A DNA stretch of 64,000 bases, from the NCBI GenBank assembly GCA_014338405.1, contig JTDE01021375.1, positions 1-64,000 on the forward strand, in the 5' to 3' direction. A program made the position numbers and the translations under genes. How positions within the stretch are numbered: the first letter of the stretch is position 1; every line of letters begins with the position of its first letter. This document shows positions 36,960 to 49,298 of the stretch, one piece after another. This DNA is from Paragonimus skrjabini miyazakii (taxonomy: Eukaryota > Platyhelminthes > Trematoda > Plagiorchiida > Troglotrematidae). The notes beneath the pieces were generated by a model. It worked only from the letters and a program-made list of their open reading frames with translations. It ran no database searches and had not been told where the DNA came from.

Positions 36960-38560
36960 AGTGGTACGAATCACAGTCTACTGGGGGAGGATGGGAGTGT
37001 TGGTGAATGGTTTGGAGTGTCACACGTGCCTGTCATGAGACATGCATTCATCAGTGTCGAGCGGTTCACGCTTGCTCGGGTTTCATGTAGATGCGGAATG
37101 ATTGGCCAAGGGAGGTGGAGGGTTTGTACGAATTGTTTTTGAGCGCATGGGCAGGGATTTTGGAGTCTGATAGCTATAGCCTCGGCCGTTGATAACAATC
37201 GCACTCTGACAGATCTGGAGCAGAATTGACGAACCTTGTAGATGATTCGGAACGTTTCGTCCGGATTTATTTGATGGCCAGTGTCAAGTAAGTGGGAGCC
37301 AATCGCACTGGAAATAGGCTTTCTCATACCGCTGCGAAGCCATTTCGGTAGGTGTTCACGGATCCTCTCCGATAGCCGGCTTTTGGTCCTTCCAACGTAA
37401 CCTGCTTGACAACAACAGGTGGGAGACTAGATACAGAAAGACGAAGAGAACTTGGGCATACTATCCTTAAGGCGTGACACCAGTGCCGGACAGGTGTTGA
37501 ACGACACGACAGGTCTCGCTGCATGGTAGGCACTCTCAACCGCGTTTGAAAGTCTACCGTTAATTATTTAACTGTTAACCTCACCTCTATATGAGAGACA
37601 GATGAAAACCGGCTTTTTCTCCGCTGTCTGGACGAGTTCGAGTTTCGTACCGGAATGCAGATTTTTGTCTATAAATCTCTCAGGGTATCCATTTCCAATG
37701 AGAGTTTCTCGAATATATCTCACTTCCTCCTGGAAAGTGTCCTGTGTACATATCTTTTGCGCTCTGTTCAACAGACAACGTACCAAGTTTCTTTTGTACT
37801 TCACCTGGACAAAACTGTGAAAATGTGTGTATTGACTCGTCCACGTCTTTTTCGATCTTTGAATTGTTCCTTCTGGTCAACGAAGCAACGCAACATCTAG
37901 GAATGAGAGTTTGTTGTGATGTTCTAGCTCAACGGCGAACTTTATATTCGGGTGTGCTTTGTTGAACTCGTCTAGTATGACCTGGGGATCATAATCGTTT
38001 GGAAGAAGACCAAAAATATCACCCAGATAGTGTTTGTAAAGCTTGTACTTAGTTACGATGTGCTTGAGTTCAGTTGTCTGTAGTTTTGCCATAAATATAT
38101 ATGCGAGTAGCGGACCTAGAGGTGAACCCGTTGCTACTCCATTTTTCTGCCTGTACAACTCTCCATTAAACTGAAACTGAACATTACAGGTGCAAAACAA
38201 CAATAGTTCTTTTTCAATTTCCCCCCTGTAATTCCGACATCAATCCGATTGTTCTCGATATAAGTGTACAGATAGTCAATGTTTTCTTGCCATGGAACAT
38301 TAGTGAAAGGAGAAGTCACATCCAAGGACAACATATTGTCATTCCCGATATTCACTGAATCGAATGAGTCTACAAAGTCAAAGGTGTCCTTTAGGCTAAA
38401 AGGTGCTAGTCGTGACTTGATCGGTTCTAATATCTCCACTAGCCATTTTGCTAAAGCAGAATACTGCGAATTGTACATGTCTAGGATCGGTCGCAATGGC
38501 ACTCCGTCAAGTCTTGTGCATGCTTTTGTTCATAGAGTATGAATATGCGAATTAATTCCG
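36960..38560 (-). mobile_element. Penelope-like element, RT plus GIY-YIG endonuclease, inactive
   Basis: Minus strand in order: DGVPLRPILDMYNSQYSALA; MLSLDVTSPFTNVPWQENID; FQFNGELYRQKNGVATGSPL then GPLLAYIFMAKL; the catalytic box at 38018-38029 reads YLGD instead of YxDD; IKFAVELEHHNKLSFLDVAL; NLVRCLLNRAQKIC; then the endonuclease GYVGRTKSRLSERIREHLPK and SSAIGSHLLDTGHQINPDET. This is the canonical PLE order. Frame changes and the lost catalytic Asp mark it as dead. Confidence 0.88.
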
Positions 38561-41500
38561 TCGGTGCTGCCGGACCGTTGAGGTTCGGTTGAGTGCTCAC
38601 CTGATACAGTGCAGGTTCTCCGTCCCTATCGTTCGACAATAGCAGCTTCAGCTCAGTGGCGACGAGGATGGCTGACTAAGTTTTCCCTAGTAGTGACCAT
38701 GACTAATAGTAAAAGTTGAAAGCAGCTTATATAAACAAGTAAACAGTAGGTAGTTTGAAATGCAGTGCTTCCCCTAACAGGAAGAATCTTCTGAAGAGTG
38801 TTGCAGTGTTTCTTTAGATGGGCTGTTCTCTTCCCGGGAAAATGAACACATTGTCTCATAAAGTTTAATCGATGTAAGTGTTATAATGTTATTTATCGAG
38901 AACCGTGTCATAGGCTTGTTCCAGTGCCTAAAGTTCGTGTATACCCGGAGAAGTTTTGAATATAAAAAAGTACTATTTATCCTCTAGAAGGAAGTATGTC
39001 GAGTCACTCATGTTTTCAGATTGTTGTGACAATTATGCAATCATTGGACAATCATATTAGACCATGTCGCTGTAAATAATATTAATGTCCACATGTCGTT
39101 TGCATTTAAAAAAATTGAGACTTTAAACCATCGGGATTACATCATACGATATTTACTGCCCTACAATACATTGGCTGGTTTAAGGTGACTAAACTTTGTC
39201 TGCTTCCCTCCGTTTTTCGGTGGATGGTGGGCCTTTAATCCATCTCGTAACTACGTCACTTAAATGAGTAATTGCAGACGCTCAAGTTCTAGGACAAAAT
39301 TTATGGTATCCTCTGGGCACTCATATTTGTAAGACATTTAAAGAGTGTTACTCACGTTCACTATATTGGCGTTGATTTTGTATGATATAAGGAGCAAATC
39401 TACTGATGAATAATCTTTAGTTTAGGTGTATGTCAAGCGTAGAAAAAGTTTAGCCCAACACAGTGATATGTGACGGTTGCATGCGAACGAATTTGTATGT
39501 TATAATGACCCTCCCTCAGTCCCCTGTGTAATCAAGCCTGTTTCATCTCGACGTGGTTGCATGTTGCATTGTTGTAAAGGGGGCTAGGCCCATTTGAAAC
39601 TGCGGAAAGATTCTTATATGACTCTCAGGGTTTGATTTCTAGGTTAGGGGTGGCCAAAGCAAATCTTTTTTTACCTTGAAAAGTGTTGTTCTCATCAGTA
39701 GATGCTTCGTGTAGTGTGTATATAGACCGTGACAAGATGTGAGGTCGTATGGTTCTCATGAACATGATTAGTAGGTTTTTAATCGAACAAATCTGATAGC
39801 TAGAAAAAACTGCAGCCTCAACTTCATGTCGTGACCTCTCCTCAATTTTCAATCTCCGTTAACTTCTCCTGGTCTCACAACGTGTATCAAACAACGTCTA
39901 TCCAATTCAGTGAGCAGTGTTTTATCCAATCTCCACATCACAGGTCGGGTGTATGTTCGTCAGATAGACATGTTTGTTTTGAAAATTTTGGAAATTGCAT
40001 CACTATAGTGTCTTCGTTGATGGGGTTGGATATCGATATGCTTAATGTGGTGTATCGCATCCAGTCAGTTTAGAGGTTGAAGGACGTTTATACTGTTATG
40101 ACGACCTACACTGCCCTCCAGACAATATTGTCCTCTTGTAGGCGGCTTATATTAGCATATTTTGCATCAGTTTTTACATAGGGTCACTTAGTCACATCAG
40201 ACCTGTACTTTTGTGATGTCATGACCTCTTGCTCACGTGTGTACTTTGTAATTTTCACTGTCTTGCAATGGGTGTCCGGTCCCCGTCTTATGACACCATG
40301 CCAAGGGCTTACATCTGTAAGCGAATAAGTGAGGTGACTTAGATATCACCGTTTTACTAGGTGACCATCGAGGCATGTCATTTCGAGTGACAGTCATAAA
40401 TTTCACAAGGTGCTGATCTGTTTCTGGTGGACATCTCATGGCTGTAGATTTTCAGTTTTTTGACGACTTCCCGACCCACTCCGAGGAAGTGAATACCACA
40501 CTGCAACCAGAGACATAAGATGCAAAAAACCTACTGAACAAAAGCGACTCATTACAGAAGGTGCTAATTGACGATCATTCTGTTTAGTCAGGACAAGGTC
40601 ATTTACAACCGTTGCAACGCTGTTTCGACTTAGTGGATCGTCGTGGTCTACCTGAACCGTGATCGGAGGAGTTCATAAGATCACAATGCCTGTAAAATAT
40701 TGATGTATGGGTCCTGTAAAGCACAGAGTACACTAGCTGTTGTGGTTACGCAGTACTGCGCTTGTCTTCTGCAGCAGTTTGCCGGAACAGTGTAACCCAA
40801 TAGGTTCGGGTTTAGACCCCACACACGAGATGATAGTCGTAGAGTGTACGAAGATGATAGTGTCCAATTTGAACCAACCTTCAGTGGAGGTCATCCACGA
40901 TAATGATGATGAAATACATTTGCGTAAAAATGCATCGAGTCGAGACCGAGGGTCATGCGCCCGTTCGTGCCAGCGATTTTATCTGACTATGTACGTTACC
41001 GCGCCTATTCGTGGTATTCGGATCCGGTTTTCATGCAGTTCCAGCTTTTATGTAGCCCTCTTTATCATCTATTTGACAGCACGTCGTGTTGTATATCCGA
41101 ACTTATTTGATCGAATGAATATTTTTCGTATTTAGGTTATCCGCAAAAATACTCCAGTTCATCAAGCATTTTCAGGGACAAAATCACATCGTCTGTAACA
41201 CTTGATCCATGTCATTCGATAAGCTGTTGTTCTAAGTAATCTGAGTTGCCTACTTTAGGTCTTCTGGAGATGCATGTTTTCATGGTGTTCAATGATGTTA
41301 GAAGCAGATGTATTTGTGGTCATAAGAATTATGTGACTGTCAGGGTTGATAACCTCAACTGACTGATGGTCCATAAATAGGAACACCATGGCAAGCTAGG
41401 GAGGGCTCACTTCTAGTTGAAATGTTTGTGATTTTATCATAACCTTCTCGTTTTTGGTACACGGATCGCTAAAAATGCACCTCCACCTAAACGTAGTCAA

Positions 41501-42406
41501 CGATCGATAACGGCTCTCCGCACTTCTTTCTGTGAAGTGGCAATTTGTCGTTTCTTTTTGATTACCGAATTGGTTATGCAATCAAGTGATTGCTGATACT
41601 CTATCCTAATGTCATTTATGTAAGTCCTAAATCACAGGTACATTCCTCTCCTTGCTGATTAACCATTTTGGAAATGATCCTATCAGGCTAGCTTTGCGGT
41701 CTTCTTGAATATAATGGGAACGTGAATGATTCCCTACTTGCAGCGTCCACATTATCAGAGTCTCACGATGACCTACTTTCTATATGGAGGAAACTGCCAC
41801 TTTTTCCGAAAACAGGATGCACTACAACGTATCATGTGTTGAATGTACAGACTTCTTGTGGCTAATCGCATTTAGTGTCTACCGTTGTTCTGCAAATGGT
41901 GGCGTTACTGTATTCGCTTTTATTGCACTGCACAATTTCTGATTACTGTCCAGCGCCTCAGTGTTGGTCTTGAATATTCCAACATATTCTAACAATCCAC
42001 TTGCCTGGGACCAACACAACAGCAGCATGTGATTTGTTTTGCACGCACGTCATGGCCGCCTATGTGCCCCACACGTGTGTTAAGATTCAAGCTGCGTTCC
42101 GATTGGCCGCGCGTTCATCGGGCAACGGTTCATTTAAACCACGCTCCTGAGAATGACGCCAACGGCATGTAAGTGTCAGAATGTAGTGTGTATTTTTTCT
42201 ATCACGTGTTCTCTCTATCGCTGTTGATTGTATTCAAGTAGCAACACAACAATTTGTTTCCGTAAGCGAAAACAGCGGTTTAGTCTGCCCACCTACCTAT
42301 GATTGGAGATTTACAAATCGGAGGAAACTGAAAAGGTTTATACATATCCTAGTCTACGTTGGACAGTGTAGAAAGAAGAAAAATTGGTAGAATTTTTCAG
42401 TTTTAG
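38561..42406. other. Intergenic, no gene recognised
   Basis: Short open frames only, none with recognisable similarity. A GC-richer patch with CACGTG lies near 42000-42210. Confidence 0.4.
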
Positions 42407-42601
42407 ATGGCCAACAATGATATCCTTGAGAATGAAGAAAAGCCAAGAAGAGACGAAGGGAAATTAAACTTAGCCACAGCCTATCAAGCATACTGTAAGC
42501 ACACTTCATCATGCATCAAACAGCAGTTAGCTAACAGCGACAGTGAGAAGTCAAGCGTGTCTTCACTAGATCGCGATGATCCCGAAATCCAAGTTATCTA
42601 A
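42407..42601 (+). CDS. Possible small coding exon, unknown protein
   Basis: An ATG directly follows an acceptor-like tract (tttttcagttttag) and opens a 64-residue frame (MANNDILENEEKPRRDEGKL, then LATAYQAYC, then a Ser/Asp-rich tail) ending in TAA. The composition is hydrophilic and acidic, with a coding look. An internal donor-like gtaagc follows QAY, so the true exon may end there. I do not recognise a family. It could be a small gene, the first exon of a gene I cannot follow, or the N-terminus of a retroelement Gag. No clear poly(A) signal follows. Confidence 0.35.
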   Translation: MANNDILENEEKPRRDEGKLNLATAYQAYCKHTSSCIKQQLANSDSEKSSVSSLDRDDPEIQVI

Positions 42602-43699
42602 ATGAGAGGCTTGATAGTGCGTATCGAATCTGCGCATGAATTCATCTGGTAGCGTCGTTAAGTCAGACACTGATATATTGCTACTAGCTGGACACATCTG
42701 CACGCCAAACTGGTTTTCTCTTCGAGTCAGCTAATATGATGCTGTGGCTTTGTCGAGTTGACCCTGAAAAGGCCGTTTTGGTTAAGTTGATGGGCAGTGA
42801 AGTCGATTTAGAAGCTTAATGTTGTGGTTGAATGTGTTCTGGTATGTTGCTAGTGTACTGAAAATTACCTCAGTTTGCGCAGCCTATCGAGATAATGTAG
42901 CAAACCAGGTGGCTGGTCGCTGTATCTTCTCAATACTGTCATTGTCATTCATGCGGTGAGGACGAAAAGCTTGAAAATTTCCTATGTACCTCACGTGATT
43001 GACTGTCATTAAAATCCATACCGATGCACCGTGCTGAGGCTCGGTACACCCCGAAAATTACATACTAACCGGTAAAAATGTGTACTGAAACAACGTTTTG
43101 CATTGAAACGAATGAGCAGGGCCAGTATCGACTCTCAGTCACGTTCTACTGGTGACGCGGTTTTTAGCCACTTTCGCAACCGTGACACCATTGGACGTAG
43201 GCGGTGAGATGAGTCATTTCGTGCCTTTTCAGTAATCGCATGATATGTGGACTACTGCAGTTATGAATCTCGTTTGATAACACTTTTTCCGCGCCTATTT
43301 TGTTGCAACCATATTCAAAACGTAGGCAGCCTTTAGGCTATTGGCGAACTTGTGAAAACGAATTAATGGTCATAAAAGTGGAATCAAAAACGTTGTGTTA
43401 CACGATTTATGCCGTGACGGATTTCGCTGAACCTTTACGAGTGTTTACTTCAGAGTGTTAAATTTATCAAATCAAAGCTAAATAGTAAAGGAAATTACAA
43501 TGAGATCTCTATTGTGTATTGGTAGAATGACCTTATCATTGTCAGGACAATCTGAAGGTAAATAACAGTTTCGTTTGAATGCATAGAATTGGCTTGTTCT
43601 TTCTAATAGCAACCGCCTCCGCATATCAAAGACTTTGCGAGTTGGTGGTCGTGTCGGTGACCTTGAACTCTGACCGGCTGATAGTTAGTCAGCAACAAG
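42602..43699. other. Intergenic, nothing seen
   Basis: No coding similarity or repeat recognised. Confidence 0.4.
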
Positions 43700-44070
43700 T
43701 GGCGAACACTAGTTAATGCATGTTGTTTGTAGGTTCAGGTGGTGGCAGCAGTGATTTGGACAGGATCGATCGGCTGCGTAACCTGGTCGCTGGCCCAGCC
43801 CGGGCAGCCAGCGCCCAGTTCTGCCAAAGTAGGTGACTCCACACCTACACTGATATTGGTGGATGACGTGAGATTTGACGGACCGAGGCACCGGTTGTTT
43901 GACTAGGGGGTGTTAGGACGCGAACATTTCTGAAAGATACAACCAATTGAGAAGTGCTTGAGACCCGTTTGATAGCTGTCTGAAGATGGTTCTGTCTTAT
44001 TAAGCTCACCTCATCCTTTTTAATTGGATGATTCAATGACAATAACTTTCTGGAAACGTCCAACTTAATC
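43700..44070 (-). mobile_element. Penelope-like element fragment, linker and GIY-YIG start
   Basis: Minus strand: LQTAIKRVSSTSQLVVSF, then HVIHQYQCRCGVTYFGRTGR. The CxC...YFGRTGR segment is the GIY-YIG nuclease entry and matches the plus-strand copy near 44925-44990. Confidence 0.65.
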
Positions 44071-44114
44071 TGTCACTTTTGAGCCCGTCGACTGATTTTC
44101 TCAATAAACCGGGA

Positions 44115-44540
44115 AGAAGACATACATAACGAGATATCAACATTTCGATTTACTCTCTTCAGTTGCTAACGTAAAATCAGCAATTTTTACACGAAATATA
44201 CATAACAATAATAGATGTAAGATTGATCGCACAAAATTAAAGTGGACAATGGACTGAATAGTTGTATCTACGAGAGAAAGGATTCTTTCGAACTGGTACA
44301 AACCTCACAGAACGTATCGGTGAGTTCACACAACCAATCAGTTCCAGGGCAGACAAACTGCGTGAGTCAACAGTTTATGCACACACAGGACCGGACGACG
44401 AGTATTGATTAACATTGCCCCGGAGAAAGCAAGCATTTTCGGATTTCGATCACGCAACAAAACATGAAACGAATTGGTGGGGTCAACAACGTGACCTGTT
44501 TCTATGATGTGTTTTGCAAAGGATGAGGTCGGATTTGTCA
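44115..44540 (-). mobile_element. Penelope-like element 3' part, left arm of inverted repeat
   Basis: Minus strand encodes NPTSSFAKHIIETGHVVDPT and MLINTRRPVLCVHKLLTHAV up to a stop. A 3' UTR ending in an 'aacatttcgatttactctct' block follows. The coding part and the distal UTR block are near-identical inverted copies of 45085-45415. Confidence 0.75.
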
Positions 44541-44544
44541 GTAT

Positions 44545-45415
44545 TTGCAATTTTCTTCATTTGCACCAATCACTTATAAACGAGGTCTCATGAGAACCCT
44601 GTTTCATAGAGCCCGGGAGATATGCACCGATGACTGCTTGCAAGGAGAGGAGGAGAGATTAAAGAAAGCGTTGCTCGCGAATGACTATCCTGAGAAGTTC
44701 ATCGATGTTCACAGTCAGAAAAGACTGCCGTAAGTACGGTCCATTAGAAGCAGGTCTGTTTGAACCTCCCTTTCAAAGGCGATCATATCACAAATGATGT
44801 GAGTCAAAAACTTTAGTTTGCTCTAACTCGTACATACCCGGCGGCTGAATTGCGATTGCCACTCACAACTAGCAGTGTCACTCAGCTTATTCACAATCGT
44901 ATCCTACCGAAATATTCTGTCTCACATGTAATCTATCAGTTCATTTGCAGTTGCGGTGACGTCTTTATCGGCAGAACAGGTTGGTGCCTACGACAAAGAA
45001 TGGCTGAACATATGCCCAAGTGGGTGGTGCTCGTCATGACGCAACAGGCAATGGCGACAGAACGAGTGAGACGCAATCCGACCTCATCCATTGCAAAACA
45101 CATCATGGAAACAGGTCACGTTGTTGACCCCGCCAATTCGTTTCATGTGTTGTTGCATAATCGGAATCCGAAGTTGCTTGCCTTCTCCGAAGCTATGCTA
45201 ATCAATACTCGCCTTCCGGTCCTGTGTGTGCATAAACTGTTGACTCACGCTGTTTGTCTGCCCTGGAAGTGATAACAGTCCTTTGTTTTGTGTAAACCCA
45301 ATCGTTGATTGTTTCTATCGTTGTTGCTATCCGCGTGTCCTATATATTTCAATGTTTTACGTTTGTAACTGAAGAGAGTAAACGAAATGTTAACATCTCG
45401 CGACGTATGTCTTCT
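44545..45415 (+). mobile_element. Penelope-like element 3' part, right arm of inverted repeat
   Basis: Plus strand: ITYKRGLMRTLFHRAREICT, EKFIDVHSQKR, then after frame changes HVIYQFICSCGDVFIGRTGW, CLRQRMAEHMPKW and SSIAKHIMETGHVVDPANSF to a stop at about 45272. These are the post-RT linker and the GIY-YIG endonuclease of a PLE. No RT remains. Confidence 0.8.
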
Positions 45416-45499
45416 ATCGTTACTGGTGAACTGGATCAAGGGAACGTAGTGTTTTAAAGAGAAGAGAACGGTTTTTCCATGTGTTCTATCAGGTAGTTC

Positions 45500-46903
45500 A
45501 GTCTGATGAGTGACGGAGGTAGTCGATGTACTGGCCCAAACACATTTTTGTCGGATGCCAACACCAGCTAACGTAAATACATTGCTTTCAATCACTTGAT
45601 CAATGAGTAATTGCAGTTTTATGCTATCAAAAGTCTCCGAAACTGTCCAAATCATGTCCTGTTGAAAGCTCTCCAGTAAAACTGATCTTCTCACTTTTAA
45701 AAAGGTTTAGACTAACTTAAGTGTCATCTGATGCCAGAACACCCGCTTAATTTGCATGATCTTAAACTGGATTGCGTTTTGGTTACAAATGATTCCCGTC
45801 ACGATATGGGTGCGAGTAAATCACAGCGGTTCCCAGATAAAAGTCTGCGATGCGTACAGTCTAATTCTTAACGCATACAGAGGTATCTTACAATCAAATT
45901 AAAAACAAGGTATTAACCATCGCGTTCGCTGTCACGACGTTCCACAACATGCTATTTTGCACCGCTTTACTGTTCTAACTGATCACAACTGTTGCTGGCG
46001 GTTTTTAGATCCAAAATTCGGAGGTATATCGCTACGACCTTCAGCAGTGAGCAGTCCTGCTAATTGGTTAGGTTTTCGATACCAAATATCTGTCGATGGA
46101 GACCACCAGACAGGCAGACGCTTTATTCAGGTTGATCATTCCGAATGCCCGCGAATCAGACGATATTGCGATTGCGGAAGATGAACGTTGATCTGACGTT
46201 AGGTGGTGTGATGTTTGAACCACCAAGAAATGGTCCAACACCCAACGAAAATACGCACGCTTTAACAGAACGCCGTCATCCTCATCATAATGGTTAGGCA
46301 CCAAACTGCCTCAGTGATACATTGGAATATTTGTTAGGCCGATGTGACTTTTGCGTGCCGCTTGTAGATCGTGAGGTCGTTACAGGGCACTTCGGAACCG
46401 CTACCTCGTAGCTACACTAGGAGAATTCCAGCTTCAATCACGTGAACCTCATGACACGCAGCTACGAAAGTCAGCTTCTAGCGGATAGTCAGCTGAAAGA
46501 CATAACTCGTCAATGTTATAAACGTGAACAAACATTCAAGGCGCCCACTCCCAGAATCAGCTAAAATTGTGACCTCAACCACACAATCCATGTTCGTCCT
46601 TACCGTCGACTTTTCTAGACCGTTGGTCGGGCACTCCTATCTCATTTTAATAGGCCCCAGATTGATAGTATGCGAGATACGCCTAAAACTATTACAGTCA
46701 GTTCCGTGTGGCACACCAACAACCGCCATAGTGTTCCAGAAATAACTGCTTGTGAAAAAGAGACTCAATTCAGGTCGACAAACTGTACTGAGTTCTAAAA
46801 AGCCAGTGTCATTCACCACTTTCCACAGTTTCAAGCTATCCACAGTCAAACGATCAAACAGAATGCTTCTGTTGACAAGTTCGAACGCGTCATCTACACT
46901 CAC
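45500..46903 (-). mobile_element. Minus-strand PLE-related fragments
   Basis: Two minus-strand pieces resemble each other: 45595-45694 (SETFDSIKLQLLIDQV, ESNVFTLAGVGIRQK) and 46800-46903 (LFDRLTVDSLKLWKVVND). SNVFTLAG..IRQ resembles the SNVFTF.G..YRQ motif of PLE reverse transcriptases. The link is weak and the pieces are interleaved with plus-strand LTR remnants. Confidence 0.3.
45760..46190 (+). mobile_element. Gypsy-like RNase H remnant
   Basis: Plus-strand fragments KVLTIAFAVTTFHNML and HRFTVLTDHNCCWRFLDPKF fit the RNase H part of Gypsy pol (E.LAIVFA...F..YL....FTVLTDH..L..L). LRPSAVSS follows where intact elements have the tract before the trailing RNase H helix. Frameshifts interrupt it. 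Confidence 0.55.
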
Positions 46904-46999
46904 TCTAAATCCTCAGACTCCGGAAAGAAAGTCTCTAGCAGTAGCCTTGATGAACTGACAACTCCGCATAGTTTTGGACTTCAGGGGGCTCAGAACAGG

Positions 47000-47870
47000 T
47001 TCAACACGGACTTCTGATCATCAAATAAAAACTCATACAATAGATGACATGACGTATCGCCCAGATGTCCCAATGTGTGCTAGCCAGTGCAGCCCTTTTA
47101 CGGCACCAGCAGGTAAGCCAAGCGGCTGTCTGAGGATGATACTACACACGGTGGAAATGTGATCTACGAAACCAATGTGATATTCGAAACATGATTTCTT
47201 CGGGCAACTCTGCTCGTGTCATGCGGTTAACAATGCCTACCACAACCAGACAGCTACACATGAACCCGTGTGTGTCATTAGGGCTCTTAGACACGTCATT
47301 ATGTGGTCGAACCGAGTCGATATGTTGAAGTAAAGAAGCATCGGCAACAACACAGCAGTGTCCCAAAGGTAAAAGACAATTTGTGCGGCCTCTCTGCGTG
47401 TGGATGCAGGTTTCCAAAAATGGGAAGTGTAAAAGTGACTATGTTAAATTGACACCCTATTGGTTGCTATTTATAGTAATATCGCTTTGACATGGCTGAT
47501 TCAACAGTCAGAGCGACAGAGAATACAGTTCGGGGCAGACTGAACAACATCACGAAAATCGTCAGTCATGTTGCGGAGCTGCGAAAAGTAACGTAAAGTG
47601 TGAATTATACTGTTGGTCAGTAATTCCATCGCCCTGACAGAGGCCTCGCATGGACTCTGTGTGACTAGACCGGGGGCAAACGTATCAGGTAGTCATCGAT
47701 GCTTGCACCAAGTGGTCGGGGATTTACAGCTTACGACAGCTGACAAAAGGAGGCACTATACAGAAGTCTTCAAACTTTTCTGTTCCAGACCAACAGATAC
47801 AGCGGTCACAGACAAAGATTCCCAGTTCACCTCCTGGTATTTGGTGAGACAACGGTTCCAATAAACTGTA
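47000..47870 (+). mobile_element. Possible LTR integrase remnant
   Basis: VPMCASQCSPFTAPAGKPSG (about 47068-47127) recalls the CxxC end of the integrase zinc region. RRHYTEVFKLFCSRPTDTAV followed by TDKDSQFTSWYLV (47745-47850) recalls the 'VTDnGsQFTs..f' motif of the integrase core. It lies 0.9 kb after the RNase H remnant on the same strand, as expected for Gypsy pol. Confidence 0.45.
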
Positions 47871-48598
47871 GTGTTCGGGCAAAATTATTGAGCGGCAAGT
47901 CAATCCAGGTAGTCATGTGAACCACCAGTCGTGGTAAGCAAAACTACATATTGCTGTGCGTGCAACTTTGATATGAATAGGTCATTCTGGTGTGACCTCG
48001 TCTGTTATTGTTCATTGCGTAGCAATTCAACTTTTGGATGACACACTGTAAAGTAACAGTCACATGAAACCGGCGAGCTTGGACAGGTATTTTTATCAAT
48101 ATGCGAACAATTCTGATGGACTGTTGCACGTGACTGCATTGTCAGTTAACCAACATGGACTTTGGTACTGACGAGTCAATACGAGCTGCTTACATCTACC
48201 CGTTTTCGTGTTCTGTTTTGTTCAAACTTCTGAAGGGAATAAACTGTATTAAAATGGATTCCGTTGTAACCGGTATGCGAATTTTCAGCAATACATGATT
48301 TATCCATTGTATTTAGTTTATCGACTTTTGCGTGCGTTGCACGCCGTGAGCAGACCCCTATATGAAACTCTTGAAGGCACGTGGTCGGTTTCACAAACAG
48401 CACATGCACGTTACTGTGTGTTGTGTACACCTTAGGCCTGCGCTGGTTGGTTGAAATGGCTAAGCCAATCTGATTGCCGCAAGGATGGTTGACCCACACG
48501 TCATTCTGCAATAGGTCCGACAGTGTCGACTGTCTTCGTTTCATGCTCCGCTTGTTGGCGTGGGCGGTTAAAAGTTGACTATTTATTCTCCACTCCTC
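47871..48598. other. Upstream of the DUSP10-like gene
   Basis: No TATA box or promoter can be argued. It shares 'gttgcacgccgtgag' with 19524, so part is probably repeat. Confidence 0.4.
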
Positions 48599-49298
48599 AT
48601 GATGACCTGTCCGGTAAGGATGGATTCACTTGGGTTCCACTCCAGGCGTTCACTCCGGAAAAAACTGTTTTTAGATTTATCATCCATTCAAGGCAAACGG
48701 CATCGAAGGAGTCGACTAAAAAGTTGGTGTTGTGAGACGGCTGGCGGACAAACTGATTCCAGTGTGGGTTCAGCAAAGAGAGTACTCCTAAGTCCTTGCT
48801 CATTTAAAGACTATTCTCCAATCAAACGGCGGCGGTTCGATCTGCATCTGGAAGACGGAAAAGAGCAGTCCATTTCCACGTCTGATGTTGTGATAAAGGC
48901 TTGCTTACCAAACATATCGCTCATATCCTGTGATGAATTGGCTGACTTGATTTGCGAATGTAGACTTGCTGACCAAATTTTTCTGAAACAACCTATCATC
49001 CTCGACTTTCGACGGCAATCGGCCCAAGCGCGTGTACATATTCGAGGCGCAATTTGTATGCCATGTGAATCATGTGTGAAATTGCACTTACTTCTGCCGA
49101 TGCTGGATAAACACCTGTCCCCTATTTTTGGAGAACTAAACTGCGATTTGAATCCTGACTGTGTCAGCCAGTCAGAACGATTATTTGTGATTTGTACAGA
49201 CATGACACCGGACAGGATACGCTCAAACAGTGACTTCCTGAGTCGGCTGATTGTACACCTGAAACATGAATATGCTGGAAACGTGAGCGTTTTAGAAG
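48599..49298 (+). CDS. DUSP10: DUSP10-like exon 1, basic N-terminus and rhodanese domain
   Basis: The N-terminus is basic (RRSLRKK, KRHRRSRLK). At 48824-48850 it carries KRRRFDLHL, which fits the MAPK-docking D-motif (basic cluster, spacer, hydrophobic-x-hydrophobic). The rhodanese domain that follows lacks the usual Arg-Arg-Arg kinase-interaction motif after HIRGA; that position reads CESCVKLHLL. The exon ends VSVLE at donor gtgagt. Confidence 0.82.

Noticed and set aside
40740..41135. 131-residue plus-strand open frame
   Set aside because: No similarity recognised; it starts at a non-ATG codon and has no supporting signals.
45500..45535. CTGATGAG at 45504 as a hammerhead core
   Set aside because: No GAAA follows a stem II; the string belongs to a decayed repeat.
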